A stretch of 56,634 nucleotides of DNA from Clostridia bacterium (GTDB lineage Bacteria; Bacillota; Clostridia; Christensenellales; CAG-138): positions 1 to 56,634 of the forward strand of contig JAFPWD010000039.1 in the NCBI GenBank assembly GCA_017395105.1, read 5' to 3'. The notes below the pieces were generated by a model. That model worked only from the letters and a program-made list of their open reading frames with translations, was not told where the DNA came from and searched no databases. The translations under genes and the position numbers were made by a program. This document shows positions 25,650 through 34,591 of this stretch, piece after piece. How positions within the stretch are numbered: the first letter of the stretch is position 1; each line of letters opens with the position of its first letter.

Positions 25650-26327
25650 ATGAAAACGAACAAGCTTATCGAAAATCTAATATCAAGCTTTCCGAATATC
25701 GAATTTGCATCGGAGCATTGGCGCATATATGAGGAGTTCGTGCGCAGCCTCATGCACGAAGAGGGCGTGCTTCATCCTCGGGAGTATCGCGATCAGCAGG
25801 CCGTAAAGCTCGTTTGCGCGCAGCATCCATTCAGCTTTGAGGAATGTATTAACGACCCAAAGGGCGTTGAACGCAAACAGCGCGAATACACCGCAGAATG
25901 GGTGCGGTTTTTGAACGGCGAAAAGCTGCCTCTTCGCGAGGTCGATATTTGCTCGAGCGTGAATCAAAAGGTGTTTGATGCGCTCTGCGCTCAGCAGAAC
26001 ATAGAATCTCTTCGAATCAAATGGCTGAGGTGCGCTCGGATAGATAGGATATCGGGGCTTAAAAAGCTGAAAAAGCTTTATATTGGGCGGGCTTCGTCGC
26101 TTGTTGATATTTCTCCGATAGCGAAACTTGAAAGCCTTGAAACGCTTATCCTATGCGAACCGAAAAAAGTATTCGATTTCTCGGCTCTGGGCGAACTGAA
26201 AAAGCTGAGGGTGCTGGGTATTTGCGCTTCGCGCACGGAGAATACGACCGTTAAAATCAAAGACACGGATTTCATTTCCCAAATGCCCGCGCTTGAATAC
26301 GTGGATATCATGGACGTTCGGCTTTGA
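25650..26327 (+). CDS. Leucine-rich-repeat protein of unknown function
   Basis: A 225-residue, probably cytoplasmic protein: no signal peptide or membrane segment. The N-terminal half (1-95) is helical and charged with no recognised domain. The C-terminal half contains four to five irregular leucine-rich repeats (IESLRIKWL, LKKLKKLYIG, LESLETLIL, LKKLRVLGI, ALEYVDIMD). Such proteins usually mediate protein binding. It starts in the base after the acetyltransferase stop, so they form an operon. The family name is not known to me. Confidence 0.7.
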   Translation: MKTNKLIENLISSFPNIEFASEHWRIYEEFVRSLMHEEGVLHPREYRDQQAVKLVCAQHPFSFEECINDPKGVERKQREYTAEWVRFLNGEKLPLREVDICSSVNQKVFDALCAQQNIESLRIKWLRCARIDRISGLKKLKKLYIGRASSLVDISPIAKLESLETLILCEPKKVFDFSALGELKKLRVLGICASRTENTTVKIKDTDFISQMPALEYVDIMDVRL

Positions 26328-26340
26328 ACAGCTATTCTAA

Positions 26341-26391
26341 ATGAAAAAAAGAAACAGCCCGCTTCGATTATCGCTGCGCCTATCGAAGCGG
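26341..26391 (-). terminator. Terminator of the acetyltransferase/aldo-keto reductase operon
   Basis: An 11-bp stem CCCGCTTCGAT/ATCGAAGCGGG (26357-26391) is followed on the minus strand by CTGTTTCTTTTTTTC. The plus-strand side lacks a T run, so it serves the minus-strand operon. Confidence 0.75.
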
Positions 26392-26436
26392 GAATGAAAA
26401 AAAGAAAACGTTGCGGAATAAAGAATTCAGTCGATC

Positions 26437-27354
26437 TCAGGCTTGCCGGGTCGGCTGTTTGTTCTCGTATGCGGTTGTCAGCGCCGCCGCAAAGTCCTTA
26501 AGCTCGGTTTGATCGATCGCGTTTTCAAAGGAAAGCTCATGGAGAACGTTGTCGCTCAAAACGCCCTTAACGAAGATATGCCCCATGCCGTCGCCGGTGA
26601 AGCAAATAAACTGCTTTCCGTAGGGCTCGGCTATGCGCGCTTCGCCGCCGAGGGTCTTATAGATTGCGGCAAGCTCGCTTATGAAGATTTTGAACCGCTT
26701 ATAGTCGATATCAAGCTCGGCTTTGCCCGAATAATCACCGCTTTTGACACTCGCGCGGAGCGTTCCGTTCACGGGCTGCGCGATGTCTTCGTAATAGAAA
26801 CGGGCGCGAAGGGTCAGGGAGAAGCCGTCCGAGGTGAGAGTGAATTCGCTTTCCTCCTCGAGCGGACGCGCTGCATTATCGGGGGCGTTCACCTTGCACT
26901 CAGTTCCGTCGAGCAGCTTTTCCATATAGCGGGGCGCGTATTCGCCGTAGCCGTGCTTGGGGTAGAAACGGTATGCTTCGTGCCATTTTTCCCGGGGCTC
27001 GCCGAGATGCACCTTGGAAACCTTTATGCCCGTGTCGAGCATGGCATCCTCGATGGCTTCAAGCAGCGCGCTTCCAATGCCGCTGCGCTTTAACTCCGGC
27101 ATAACATAAAGCCTGTGAACGAACGCTTCAGCCGTATCATCCACCCTTGAATACCCGCCGCAGCCTATCACCTTGCCGGCGCTGTCGTCAAGCGCAAGGA
27201 AAAAGCCGTCGCCGCGATCGAAATAGTATTTGTTTATATCCAAAAGATCCTCGTTGATCCTCGGCGGATGCCCGATTGCCTCCTTTGCGCGAAGAATCAT
27301 ATAGATCATCTCATCCCTATACGATCCTTCAAAGGGGATAATCTTGAAGTGCAT
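26437..27354 (-). CDS. GNAT acetyltransferase fused to a C-terminal beta-rich domain
   Basis: A 305-residue two-domain protein. Residues 1-160 are a GNAT acetyltransferase (VHRLYVMPELKRSGIGSALL binds acetyl-CoA; YRFYPKHGYGE ends the fold). Residues about 170-300 form a separate domain with FTLTSDGFSLTLRARF, SGKAELDIDY and FTGDGMGHIFVKGVL, a pattern resembling small WapI-type immunity or DUF domains; this resemblance is from memory and unverified. The ATG at 27354 follows GGAG and lies two bases after the aldo/keto reductase stop codon, so the genes are cotranscribed. A longer frame to 27495 overlaps that gene and is rejected. Confidence 0.82.
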   Translation of the reverse strand: MHFKIIPFEGSYRDEMIYMILRAKEAIGHPPRINEDLLDINKYYFDRGDGFFLALDDSAGKVIGCGGYSRVDDTAEAFVHRLYVMPELKRSGIGSALLEAIEDAMLDTGIKVSKVHLGEPREKWHEAYRFYPKHGYGEYAPRYMEKLLDGTECKVNAPDNAARPLEEESEFTLTSDGFSLTLRARFYYEDIAQPVNGTLRASVKSGDYSGKAELDIDYKRFKIFISELAAIYKTLGGEARIAEPYGKQFICFTGDGMGHIFVKGVLSDNVLHELSFENAIDQTELKDFAAALTTAYENKQPTRQA

Positions 27355-27356
27355 AA

Positions 27357-28364
27357 TTATTCTCCAAACTGTGCCGCCGCTTTTTTCAGCATATCGCGTA
27401 TCGGCAGCTCGTAGGGACAGCGCGTTTCGCAAACGCCGCATTCGATGCACTCGCTCGCCTTGACCTTTAATGTTGCATAGCGCCCCTTCGCCCAATCCTC
27501 AAGGCCGTATCTTTCAAGATAGCCCGCAAAGAGGAAAACGTTCGGTATGCTGATGCCCACGGTGCAGGGCGCGCAGTAGTTGCAGCGGCGGCAGAAATTG
27601 CCCGTAAGCTCGGAGCGAATCTTATCCACTCTCGCCTGAAGCTCCTCGTCAAGCGGGGAGGGGTCGGCACCGTATTTCGTGTTGGTTTCGATCTCCTCTA
27701 TGCAGTACATTCCGGGTATGGATACGGTCACAAGCTCGTTTGCCGCGATATAGCGCAGAGCCGCCTCGCCGTCCTCGATCGCGCCGCCCGCAAAGGGCTT
27801 CATCGCGACGAAGGCGATGTTCTTTTCACGGCATTTTTCAAGAAGATGCTCGCATTGGCTCTCCACGATATTGTATGGAAACATGATGGTCTCCACCCAG
27901 TCAAGCTCGAGTGCGCGCTCAAAAACGGCGAGCGAATGTGCGGTGATGCCGAGATGATCGATCTTTCCCGCTTCCTTTGCTTCCATGAGCGCCTCAAGCG
28001 CACCGCCCGGGGCAAGCACGGTATCGAGCTGCTCCATGGTTGGATTATGCACCTGGTAAAGGTCGATGCGGTCGGTGCGAAGGTTATTTAGGCTTATGCC
28101 TATATCCTTCTCCATTCCCGCCTTATCGCGCGCCATGCTCTTGGTGGCAAGGATGAACTTATCCCTCCTGCCGTCGATGGCCTCGCCGATGTATTCTTCG
28201 CTGACGGTGTAGCCGCGCGCGGTGTCGATATAGTTTACGCCGCATTCAAGGAGCTTATCGAAAAGCGCCCTTGCGCCCTCCTTCTCGATGCGCTGAATGG
28301 GGATGCCGCCGAAGCCGACGCGGGAAACGGTCAGATCGGTTTTTCCAAAGGTCACGTATTGCAT
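27357..28364 (-). CDS. Aldo/keto reductase with C-terminal iron-sulfur domain
   Basis: A 335-residue NADPH-dependent oxidoreductase. The TIM-barrel part (about 1-250) has NYIDTARGY (Asp and Tyr of the active site), FILATKS (Lys) and QVHNP (His position). The C-terminal extension carries CRRCNYCAPC and CIECGVCETRCPYELP, consistent with 4Fe-4S binding, as in the widespread clostridial ferredoxin-linked aldo/keto reductases. The physiological substrate is unknown. It is the first gene of a two-gene operon with the fused acetyltransferase and is preceded by a dispersed repeat copy. Confidence 0.93.
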   Translation of the reverse strand: MQYVTFGKTDLTVSRVGFGGIPIQRIEKEGARALFDKLLECGVNYIDTARGYTVSEEYIGEAIDGRRDKFILATKSMARDKAGMEKDIGISLNNLRTDRIDLYQVHNPTMEQLDTVLAPGGALEALMEAKEAGKIDHLGITAHSLAVFERALELDWVETIMFPYNIVESQCEHLLEKCREKNIAFVAMKPFAGGAIEDGEAALRYIAANELVTVSIPGMYCIEEIETNTKYGADPSPLDEELQARVDKIRSELTGNFCRRCNYCAPCTVGISIPNVFLFAGYLERYGLEDWAKGRYATLKVKASECIECGVCETRCPYELPIRDMLKKAAAQFGE

Positions 28365-28374
28365 AAATACCTCC

Positions 28375-28447
28375 GTGAGTACTGAATAGTGAATAATGAA
28401 TAGCGAATAGTGAACAGCTTAGCTTGAAATCCCTGCGGAATTTCGGG
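28375..28447 (+). repeat. Dispersed AT-rich repeat with palindrome, copy 3
   Basis: GAATAGTGAATAATGAATAGCG units are followed by an imperfect palindrome, GAAATCCC-TGC-GGAATTTC. It lies between the aldo/keto reductase start and the nuclease gene end. Confidence 0.7.
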
Positions 28448-28493
28448 ATCTCCCATCCTGCCTGCTTCCGTGGGAGCACTATTCGCTAAAAAA

Positions 28494-30158
28494 TCAGTTT
28501 TTCTTTCTGTTCCATTTGGCGATGATCGCCTCAATATCCTTTAGGAAGCTTTCCTTATCCTTGTTGCTTGCCTCGCCGTAGATATGCGTAAGCGAGCTGA
28601 GGCGCTTGGATGCTTCGATGAGCTCCCTCCCGAGATTCTTTGCTTTGATTGCGCCCTTGGAGGCGTAGCCATTGTCCAAGGAGCCGCTCTTTTGCCCGTC
28701 CGCATGCTTTTTGGAGGTCTTGATCGGAATGCCCTCGGTGATGCGGATGAATTCGTTTTTGCCTATGTCAAACTCCGTGCCGCTGTACGGTGCGAAGGTC
28801 TCATAGCCGAATTCATCGTGAAGAAGCGCGGCGAAGCTTCCGCAAACAGCATCCTCGCCGTGATTGAGAAACACGCGTGTCGGCCTTTCGGTGAAGCCCT
28901 TGAGCCAGTTTATAAGCCCGTCCCTGTCCGCATGGCCGCTCGAGCCCTCGAGGAAGGCGATCTCGGCGTGAACGGCAATGCTTTCGCCAAAGAGCTTTAT
29001 ATGCTCCGCACCGTCCAAAAGAAGCCTTCCGAGCGTTCCCTCGGTTTGATAGCCAACGAAGAGCACAGTGCATTCGGACCGCCAGAGGTTGTGCTTGAGG
29101 TGGTGGCGTATCCTGCCGCCCTCGCACATGCCGCTTCCCGCGATTATAACCTTCGGGTCCTCGGAAAAATTGAGAGCCTTGGATTCCTCCGCCGAAACGC
29201 TCGGCTCAAGCCCCTTGAAATACAGCGGATTTATGCCCTGCCTGAGAAGCTCTGCGGTCTCCTCGTCGAAAAACTCGGGATCGGACTGCAAAAAGATGCT
29301 CGTTGCCTCCTCTGCAAGCGGGCTGTCCACCACAACGCGGAAATCTCCGCAGCCCTTTATGCGGTTTTGAAGCTTTGCAAGGCGGATAAGATAGAGTATC
29401 TCCTGGGTTCTTCCAACGGCGAAGCTCGGGATCACCACGTTGCCGCCGCGCGCGAGCGTTCGCTCGATGACCTCGGCAAGAAGGCCGACGTGGTCGCAGT
29501 CCACAAGCTCGTGAAGGCGGTCGCCGTAGGTGGATTCAAGCATCAGATAATCTGCGCTCGAAACGGGGGAGGGATTCTTCAAAAGGGGTTTGTTTATATT
29601 GCCCACGTCCCCGCTGAAAACGAATTTTTTATTTATGCCGCCCTCCGTGAGCCAAACCTCGATTGCGGCGGAGCCGAGAAGATGCCCTATGTCCGTAAAG
29701 CGGATCTCAACGCCCTCGGCAATGCGCAGCCTTTCGCCGTAATCCGCGGGGCGAAGAAGCTTTAAAACTGCTTCGGCATCCTTGAGTGTGTAGATAGGCT
29801 CGATCATATTGCCGTCCGAACGCTTGCGCTTGCGGTTTTTCCACTCGGCCTCCGATTCCTGAATATGCGCACAGTCGCGCAGCATTATGTCGGTTAAGCC
29901 GCAGGTCGCCCTCGTTGCGTATACCCTGCCGCGAAAGCCCTGCTTATGCAGAAGGGGAAGATTGCCCGAATGATCGACGTGCGCGTGGGTCAAAAGCACT
30001 GCGCTTATCTCGGATGCATCGACGGGGAGCTTCTGATTCTCGAAAAAATCGCGCCCCTGCTCCATGCCGCAGTCCACGAGCAGCTTTTCGCCGCCGACCT
30101 CTATAAGAGTCATGCTGCCCGTTACCTCGCGGGCGGCACCCAAAAAAGTTATCTTCAT
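28494..30158 (-). CDS. Metallo-beta-lactamase/beta-CASP RNA nuclease
   Basis: A 554-residue protein of the beta-CASP family (CPSF73/Ysh1-like group), likely an RNase acting as endo- or 5' exonuclease. The metal-binding motif THAHVDHSG, the later ESTYGDR, SGDVGN and the beta-CASP motifs PSFAVGRTQE, ISGSGM-like IIAGSGMCEGG and HADRDGL are all present. A C-terminal region (about 465-554), rich in charged residues, is longer than the core and might dock partners. The ribosome binding site is GGAGG. It differs from RNase J, which has a dedicated C-terminal domain. Confidence 0.93.
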   Translation of the reverse strand: MKITFLGAAREVTGSMTLIEVGGEKLLVDCGMEQGRDFFENQKLPVDASEISAVLLTHAHVDHSGNLPLLHKQGFRGRVYATRATCGLTDIMLRDCAHIQESEAEWKNRKRKRSDGNMIEPIYTLKDAEAVLKLLRPADYGERLRIAEGVEIRFTDIGHLLGSAAIEVWLTEGGINKKFVFSGDVGNINKPLLKNPSPVSSADYLMLESTYGDRLHELVDCDHVGLLAEVIERTLARGGNVVIPSFAVGRTQEILYLIRLAKLQNRIKGCGDFRVVVDSPLAEEATSIFLQSDPEFFDEETAELLRQGINPLYFKGLEPSVSAEESKALNFSEDPKVIIAGSGMCEGGRIRHHLKHNLWRSECTVLFVGYQTEGTLGRLLLDGAEHIKLFGESIAVHAEIAFLEGSSGHADRDGLINWLKGFTERPTRVFLNHGEDAVCGSFAALLHDEFGYETFAPYSGTEFDIGKNEFIRITEGIPIKTSKKHADGQKSGSLDNGYASKGAIKAKNLGRELIEASKRLSSLTHIYGEASNKDKESFLKDIEAIIAKWNRKKN

Positions 30159-30184
30159 CGCAGTTCCTCCATGGTTGTGGTTTT

Positions 30185-30213
30185 ATTATAATTCTTTTTA
30201 CCTAAAACCGCAA
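30185..30213 (-). promoter_or_regulatory. Promoter of the beta-CASP nuclease gene
   Basis: On the minus strand TTGCGG (30213-30208) and TATAAT (30190-30185) are spaced by 17 bases, just upstream of the nuclease ribosome binding site. Confidence 0.6.
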
Positions 30214-30258
30214 CGGTTTTTTGCTTTTTTTCACCGCTTTTGCGCATTCCGGCCAAGG

Positions 30259-30287
30259 TTGAAAAACTCCCGCTGCGGTGGTATACT
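30259..30287 (+). promoter_or_regulatory. Promoter of the ABC exporter operon
   Basis: TTGAAA (30259-30264) and TATACT (30282-30287) are 17 bases apart, about 55 bases upstream of the first exporter start codon. Confidence 0.7.
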
Positions 30288-30345
30288 TAAATATTGTGCC
30301 GCGAATGACGGCTCTATGAGCAAAATGCGGCGAAACGGAGAAAAA

Positions 30346-32076
30346 ATGAAGCGTATACTCGGCTGTTTTAAGGAATACAAGGTGCAAACGGTGCTTGCCC
30401 CGCTGTTTAAATTCGCGGAGGCGGCGCTCGATCTTTTGGTGCCGCTGGTCATAGCCGCCATCATCGACAGGGGCATAGCGCAGAGGAATACGGGATTCAT
30501 CCTCTCGCGCGGAGGGCTTCTCGTGCTGTTTGCCGCCGTGGGGCTCGCTTTGGCGCTTACGGCGCAGTTCTTTTCCGCAAAGGCGGCTATCGGCGTTGCC
30601 ACCACGCTTCGCGCAAGGCTCTTTGATAAAATTCAGCGGCTTTCGTACGCTCGGCTCGACGGGGTCGGCGCTTCGGCGCTTATAACGCGGCTCACGAGCG
30701 ACGTTGCCACGCTTCAAACCGGCATAAACCTCGCCCTTCGCCTGCTTCTTCGCTCGCCCTTCGTGGTTTTCGGCGCAATGGCGGTCGCCTTCACGATAGA
30801 CACGCGCTGCGCGCTCATCTTCGCCGCGGTTATCGCGGTGCTTCTCGTTATAGTGTTTTTAATACTGCTCGTTTCGATACCGAGGCATACGCTGGTTCAG
30901 CGCGAGCTGGACGGCGTTACCGGCGCGGCGCGCGAGAACCTTTCGGGCGTTCGCGTTATAAGAGCCTTCCTTATGGAAGAGGAGGAAAAGCGCGAGTTTG
31001 AAAAAAGGAGCGCGAGGCTCAAGGCGCTTTCGCTCGCCGTTGGCAGGATATCAGCACTTCTGAACCCCGCAACGCTTATTGCCGTCAATATCGCCGTGAT
31101 CGCGCTTATATGGAGCGGTGCGGTACGCGTGAATATCGGCTCGCTCACGCAGGGGCAGGTCGTGGCGCTCTACAACCTGCTTTCGCAGATACTCGTGGAG
31201 CTGATTAAAATGGCAAACTTCATGATAACCGCCGCAAGAGCCGCCGCAAGCGCGAAGCGGATATCAGCAGTGCTCGAAATGGATGAGGGCGAAAAGGGCG
31301 GCAGCATCGTTCCCGCTGAAAATGCGCCGCAGGGAGAGGTGGAGTTTAAAAACGTCGGCTTTGAATACGAAAACGCAGGCGCGCCTTCGCTTTTCGATAT
31401 AAGCTTTAAGGCGAAGCCTGGGCAGACCATTGGCATAATCGGCGGCACGGGCAGCGGCAAATCCACGCTTTCCTACCTCGTTTCGGGCTTCTTTTTCCCA
31501 ACAAGCGGTGAAATTTTCATCGATGGCGTGAGTATTCGGGAGATGGCCTCGGATGCGCTTCGAAGCCGCATATCGGTCGTTCCTCAAAAGGCGGTTTTGA
31601 CCGAGGGAACCATCAGATCAAACCTTCTTATGGGCGATCCCGAGGCGGACGAAGCAAGGCTCGTTTCCGCGCTCAAGACCGCGCAGGCATACGATTTCGT
31701 GGCGGAGCGCGAAGCTGGGCTCGATGAGCGGGTTTCCCGAGGGGGAAGCAATTTCTCGGGCGGTCAGAAGCAAAGGCTTTCGATAGCGAGGGCGCTCGTT
31801 AAAAAAAGCGAGATACTGATACTTGACGACAGCGCATCCGCGCTCGACTACGCCACCGATGCAAGGCTGAGAAATGCGCTTAAAAACACCGAAGAAAAGC
31901 GCACGACCTTCATAATTTCGCAGAGGGCGGCATCCATCATGCACGCCGATCTTATAATCGTGCTCGACGACGGGCGCACCGTGGGAATGGGCAGGCATGA
32001 GGAGCTTCTTTCCTGCTGCCCGATCTATCGCGAGATCTATGAGATGCAAACGGGAAGGGAGGCGAAGCGGGCATGA
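30346..32076 (+). CDS. ABC exporter half-transporter with a degenerate ATP site
   Basis: A 576-residue half-transporter: six membrane helices (about 1-320) followed by a nucleotide-binding domain with Walker A GGTGSGKST (about residue 366), signature FSGGQ and Walker B LILDDSASALD. The position after Walker B is Asp where catalytic Glu is usual, the hallmark of the degenerate site in heterodimeric exporters such as TM287/288 and BmrCD. The ATG at 30346 follows GGAG; longer frames overlap the divergent nuclease gene. It overlaps the second half-transporter by four bases, so both subunits are made together. Substrate may be a drug, lipid or peptide. Confidence 0.94.
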   Translation: MKRILGCFKEYKVQTVLAPLFKFAEAALDLLVPLVIAAIIDRGIAQRNTGFILSRGGLLVLFAAVGLALALTAQFFSAKAAIGVATTLRARLFDKIQRLSYARLDGVGASALITRLTSDVATLQTGINLALRLLLRSPFVVFGAMAVAFTIDTRCALIFAAVIAVLLVIVFLILLVSIPRHTLVQRELDGVTGAARENLSGVRVIRAFLMEEEEKREFEKRSARLKALSLAVGRISALLNPATLIAVNIAVIALIWSGAVRVNIGSLTQGQVVALYNLLSQILVELIKMANFMITAARAAASAKRISAVLEMDEGEKGGSIVPAENAPQGEVEFKNVGFEYENAGAPSLFDISFKAKPGQTIGIIGGTGSGKSTLSYLVSGFFFPTSGEIFIDGVSIREMASDALRSRISVVPQKAVLTEGTIRSNLLMGDPEADEARLVSALKTAQAYDFVAEREAGLDERVSRGGSNFSGGQKQRLSIARALVKKSEILILDDSASALDYATDARLRNALKNTEEKRTTFIISQRAASIMHADLIIVLDDGRTVGMGRHEELLSCCPIYREIYEMQTGREAKRA

Positions 32077-33869
32077 AAAATCAAGCGAAGCAAAAGACAA
32101 ACGCCATGAACGCCGCCTCGCGCGAAACCGTTAAAAAGCTTCTTAAAAGGCTTGCGGGAAGAAAGCTGCTTGCATTTTGTTCGCTGCTTCTCGCGCTCGT
32201 TTCGGTCGCGCTCTCGCTGCTCATACCCGTGCTTGTGGGTAAAAGCATCGACTGCATAATAGATAAGGGGCGGGTGGATTTTATTGCGCTAAAGCCCTAT
32301 CTTCTGTGGATAGGCATAAGCGCCGCGCTTTCGGGTATCGCAAGCTATCTTATGGGGCTTGTGAACAACCGCATAACCTACGGACTGGTCAAGGCTATTC
32401 GCGTTGAGGCATTTGCGCATATTCAAAAGATGCCGCTTTCGGAGCTCGATCCGCACCCCGTGGGCGACACGGTCAGCCGCCTTATAAGCGATGCGGATCA
32501 GCTTGCGGACGGGCTGCTTCTCGGCTTTTCGCAGCTCTTCACGGGCGTTATAACGATAATCGGAACGCTTTTCTTCATGCTTTCGGTCGATCCGCTGATA
32601 ACGCTTGCGGTCGTTGCTCTTTCGCCGCTATCGCTTATCGTGGCGCGATTCATCGCCAAGCACAGCTATAAAAGCTTCAAACAGCAGGCCAAAGCAAGGG
32701 GCGCGAATACGGCGGTGATCGATGAATACATTGGCGAGCAGAAGCTCGTTCGCGCGTTTTCATACGAGAAAAAGGCGCGGGAGCTCTTCGGAAAATCCAA
32801 CGCCAAGCTTGAAAAACACGCGGTTAAGGCAACCTTCCTTTCCTCGCTTACGAACCCCTCCACTCGCTTTGTAAACTCCATCATCTATGCGGCGGTTGCG
32901 GTGCTCGGTGCGCTCAGCGTAACGGGCGTTATCGGCGGCGCGCTGACAGTGGGCGGGCTTTCGGCGTTTTTGAGCTACGCCAACCAGTACACCAAGCCCT
33001 TCAACGAAATTTCGGGCGTGTTCGCGGAGCTTTCGGGCGCGCTCGCTTGTGCGGAGCGGCTGTTTGCGCTGATAGAAGCGCCCGCCGAAATTCCCGATCC
33101 CGTGCCTGCGGAAACTCCCGCCGAAGGGGACGAGAGCATGAGATTTGAAAGCGTGGATTTTTCATACGATCCCGAGCGCGAGCTTATAAAGGATTTTTCG
33201 CTCGAGGTGGGAAACGGACAGCGCATAGCGATAGTCGGCCCCACGGGATGCGGCAAAACTACGCTTATAAACCTAATCATGCGCTTCTACGACGTGAACT
33301 CGGGCAGAATAAGCCTCGGCGGAGTGGAAACGCGCTCTATGACACGCGCGGAGCTTCGCTCGAGATTCGGAATGGTTTTGCAGGATACATGGCTCAAGAG
33401 CGGCACGGTGCGCGAAAATATAGCTATGGGCAGGAAAAACGCAACCGATGCGGAGATAATCGCAGCGGCGAAAAGGGCTCATGCGCACGGCTTTATAACA
33501 AGGCTTCCGCAGGGCTACGACACTCTTCTCGGCGAATCGGGCGGAACGCTCTCGCAGGGGCAGAAGCAGCTTCTTTGCATAGCCCGCGTGATGCTTTCTG
33601 AGCCCCCCGCGCTGATACTTGATGAAGCGACCTCATCCATCGACTCGCGCACCGAGCTTCTGGTTCAGGATGCGTTTGCGGAGCTGATGAAGGGCAGAAC
33701 CAGCTTCATAGTTGCCCACAGGCTCTCCACCGTGCGCGATGCGGATATGATACTCGTTATGAAAGCGGGAAAGATAATCGAAAAGGGCACGCATAAGGAG
33801 CTGCTCGATAAGGGCGGGTTCTATAAGGAATTGTATGAAACACAGTTTGCGCACGAAACGGAAGTATAG
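32073..33869 (+). CDS. ABC exporter half-transporter with the intact catalytic site
   Basis: A 598-residue partner of the preceding subunit. After six membrane helices (about 30-340) the nucleotide-binding domain shows Walker A GPTGCGKTT, signature LSQGQ, Walker B LILDEATSSID with catalytic Glu, and HRLSTV (switch His). Its start overlaps the upstream gene at ATGA. AAGGAGG lies 10 bases upstream. A bidirectional terminator follows. A canonical and a degenerate ATP site together point to a heterodimeric type IV exporter. Confidence 0.95.
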   Translation: MKNQAKQKTNAMNAASRETVKKLLKRLAGRKLLAFCSLLLALVSVALSLLIPVLVGKSIDCIIDKGRVDFIALKPYLLWIGISAALSGIASYLMGLVNNRITYGLVKAIRVEAFAHIQKMPLSELDPHPVGDTVSRLISDADQLADGLLLGFSQLFTGVITIIGTLFFMLSVDPLITLAVVALSPLSLIVARFIAKHSYKSFKQQAKARGANTAVIDEYIGEQKLVRAFSYEKKARELFGKSNAKLEKHAVKATFLSSLTNPSTRFVNSIIYAAVAVLGALSVTGVIGGALTVGGLSAFLSYANQYTKPFNEISGVFAELSGALACAERLFALIEAPAEIPDPVPAETPAEGDESMRFESVDFSYDPERELIKDFSLEVGNGQRIAIVGPTGCGKTTLINLIMRFYDVNSGRISLGGVETRSMTRAELRSRFGMVLQDTWLKSGTVRENIAMGRKNATDAEIIAAAKRAHAHGFITRLPQGYDTLLGESGGTLSQGQKQLLCIARVMLSEPPALILDEATSSIDSRTELLVQDAFAELMKGRTSFIVAHRLSTVRDADMILVMKAGKIIEKGTHKELLDKGGFYKELYETQFAHETEV

Positions 33870-33882
33870 GTTTATGAAATAC

Positions 33883-33918
33883 AAAAAACTCCGTATGCAT
33901 TGACAAACGGAGTTTTTT
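33883..33918. terminator. Bidirectional terminator
   Basis: A perfect 12-bp stem AAAAAACTCCGT/ACGGAGTTTTTT lies between convergent genes and has T runs on both strands. Confidence 0.9.
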
Positions 33919-33929
33919 AATAGTAATAA

Positions 33930-34244
33930 TCAGCGCAATAACGGTTTTAAACCAAGCGACATATTAAGATAGCCGAATTTAACGATAAATGCAAAAACCA
34001 GAATAAGAGCAGCAAACTCGATAAGAAAAGCGACCCACTTTTTTGAAACGAGGGGCAACAGTGTATCATGATACTTGCCGAAAAGCATAGGAGTCGCGCC
34101 GCCCACTATACAGACAGCAAGGACGCTGTAGGGGAAGGAGCATTTTAGAGAAAGCAACATGAAAAACGCAAAACCGTGGAATGCGGTTTCAAATATGACA
34201 ATCAGTGCTTTGTATGCGATTTTAGCTATACATTTCATAGACAA
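33930..34244 (-). CDS. Small membrane protein of unknown function
   Basis: A 104-residue protein with three hydrophobic segments (about residues 10-32, 38-55 and 68-92), suggesting three membrane helices. No family recognised. The ribosome binding site is weak (AGG seven bases upstream), and two ATG codons (34244 and 34238) are possible starts. It shares the terminator with the exporter operon. Base composition is more AT-rich than its neighbours. Confidence 0.6.
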   Translation of the reverse strand: MSMKCIAKIAYKALIVIFETAFHGFAFFMLLSLKCSFPYSVLAVCIVGGATPMLFGKYHDTLLPLVSKKWVAFLIEFAALILVFAFIVKFGYLNMSLGLKPLLR

Positions 34245-34538
34245 ACCTATGCAGCAGTTTTAAAGTCATGTATTCAGGCCGTGGTCATATACATTATTAG
34301 CCCAAGTGTAAGCATGATCCGCGGGAACCGTAACGAAATCACTATTCCAAATAAATCCTTTCTTCTTGAAGCTCCTATGAAAAGCTGCGGAAAAGACGCA
34401 GCATATTTCATACCGGATACATTATACCATAAACAGGAATGATAGTCCATTCCATTTTGTTAATTCTTTGTGACAGTTCATTTGCAGTCGCAGGCTTAGC
34501 GCAGGGACAATTCAGCCAAATCAGGCTTCCGCCGAGCT
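34245..34538. other. Intergenic, no gene recognised
   Basis: About 300 AT-rich bases between two minus-strand genes. I see no convincing ribosome binding site or conserved motif. It should contain the promoter of the small membrane protein, but none is clear. Confidence 0.5.
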
Positions 34539-34575
34539 AAGTAAAAAACGCCAAATCGTTCGGCGTTTTTTACTT
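34539..34575 (-). terminator. Terminator of the ribU gene
   Basis: A perfect stem GTAAAAAACGCC/GGCGTTTTTTAC with a 9-base loop lies about 15 bases beyond the ribU stop codon and has T runs on either strand. Confidence 0.9.
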
Positions 34576-34591
34576 TTGACCATGTCGCTTT

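Noticed and set aside
28584-29765. Long plus-strand frame opposite the beta-CASP nuclease
   Set aside because: No ribosome binding site or family motif; the nuclease on the minus strand has complete motifs.
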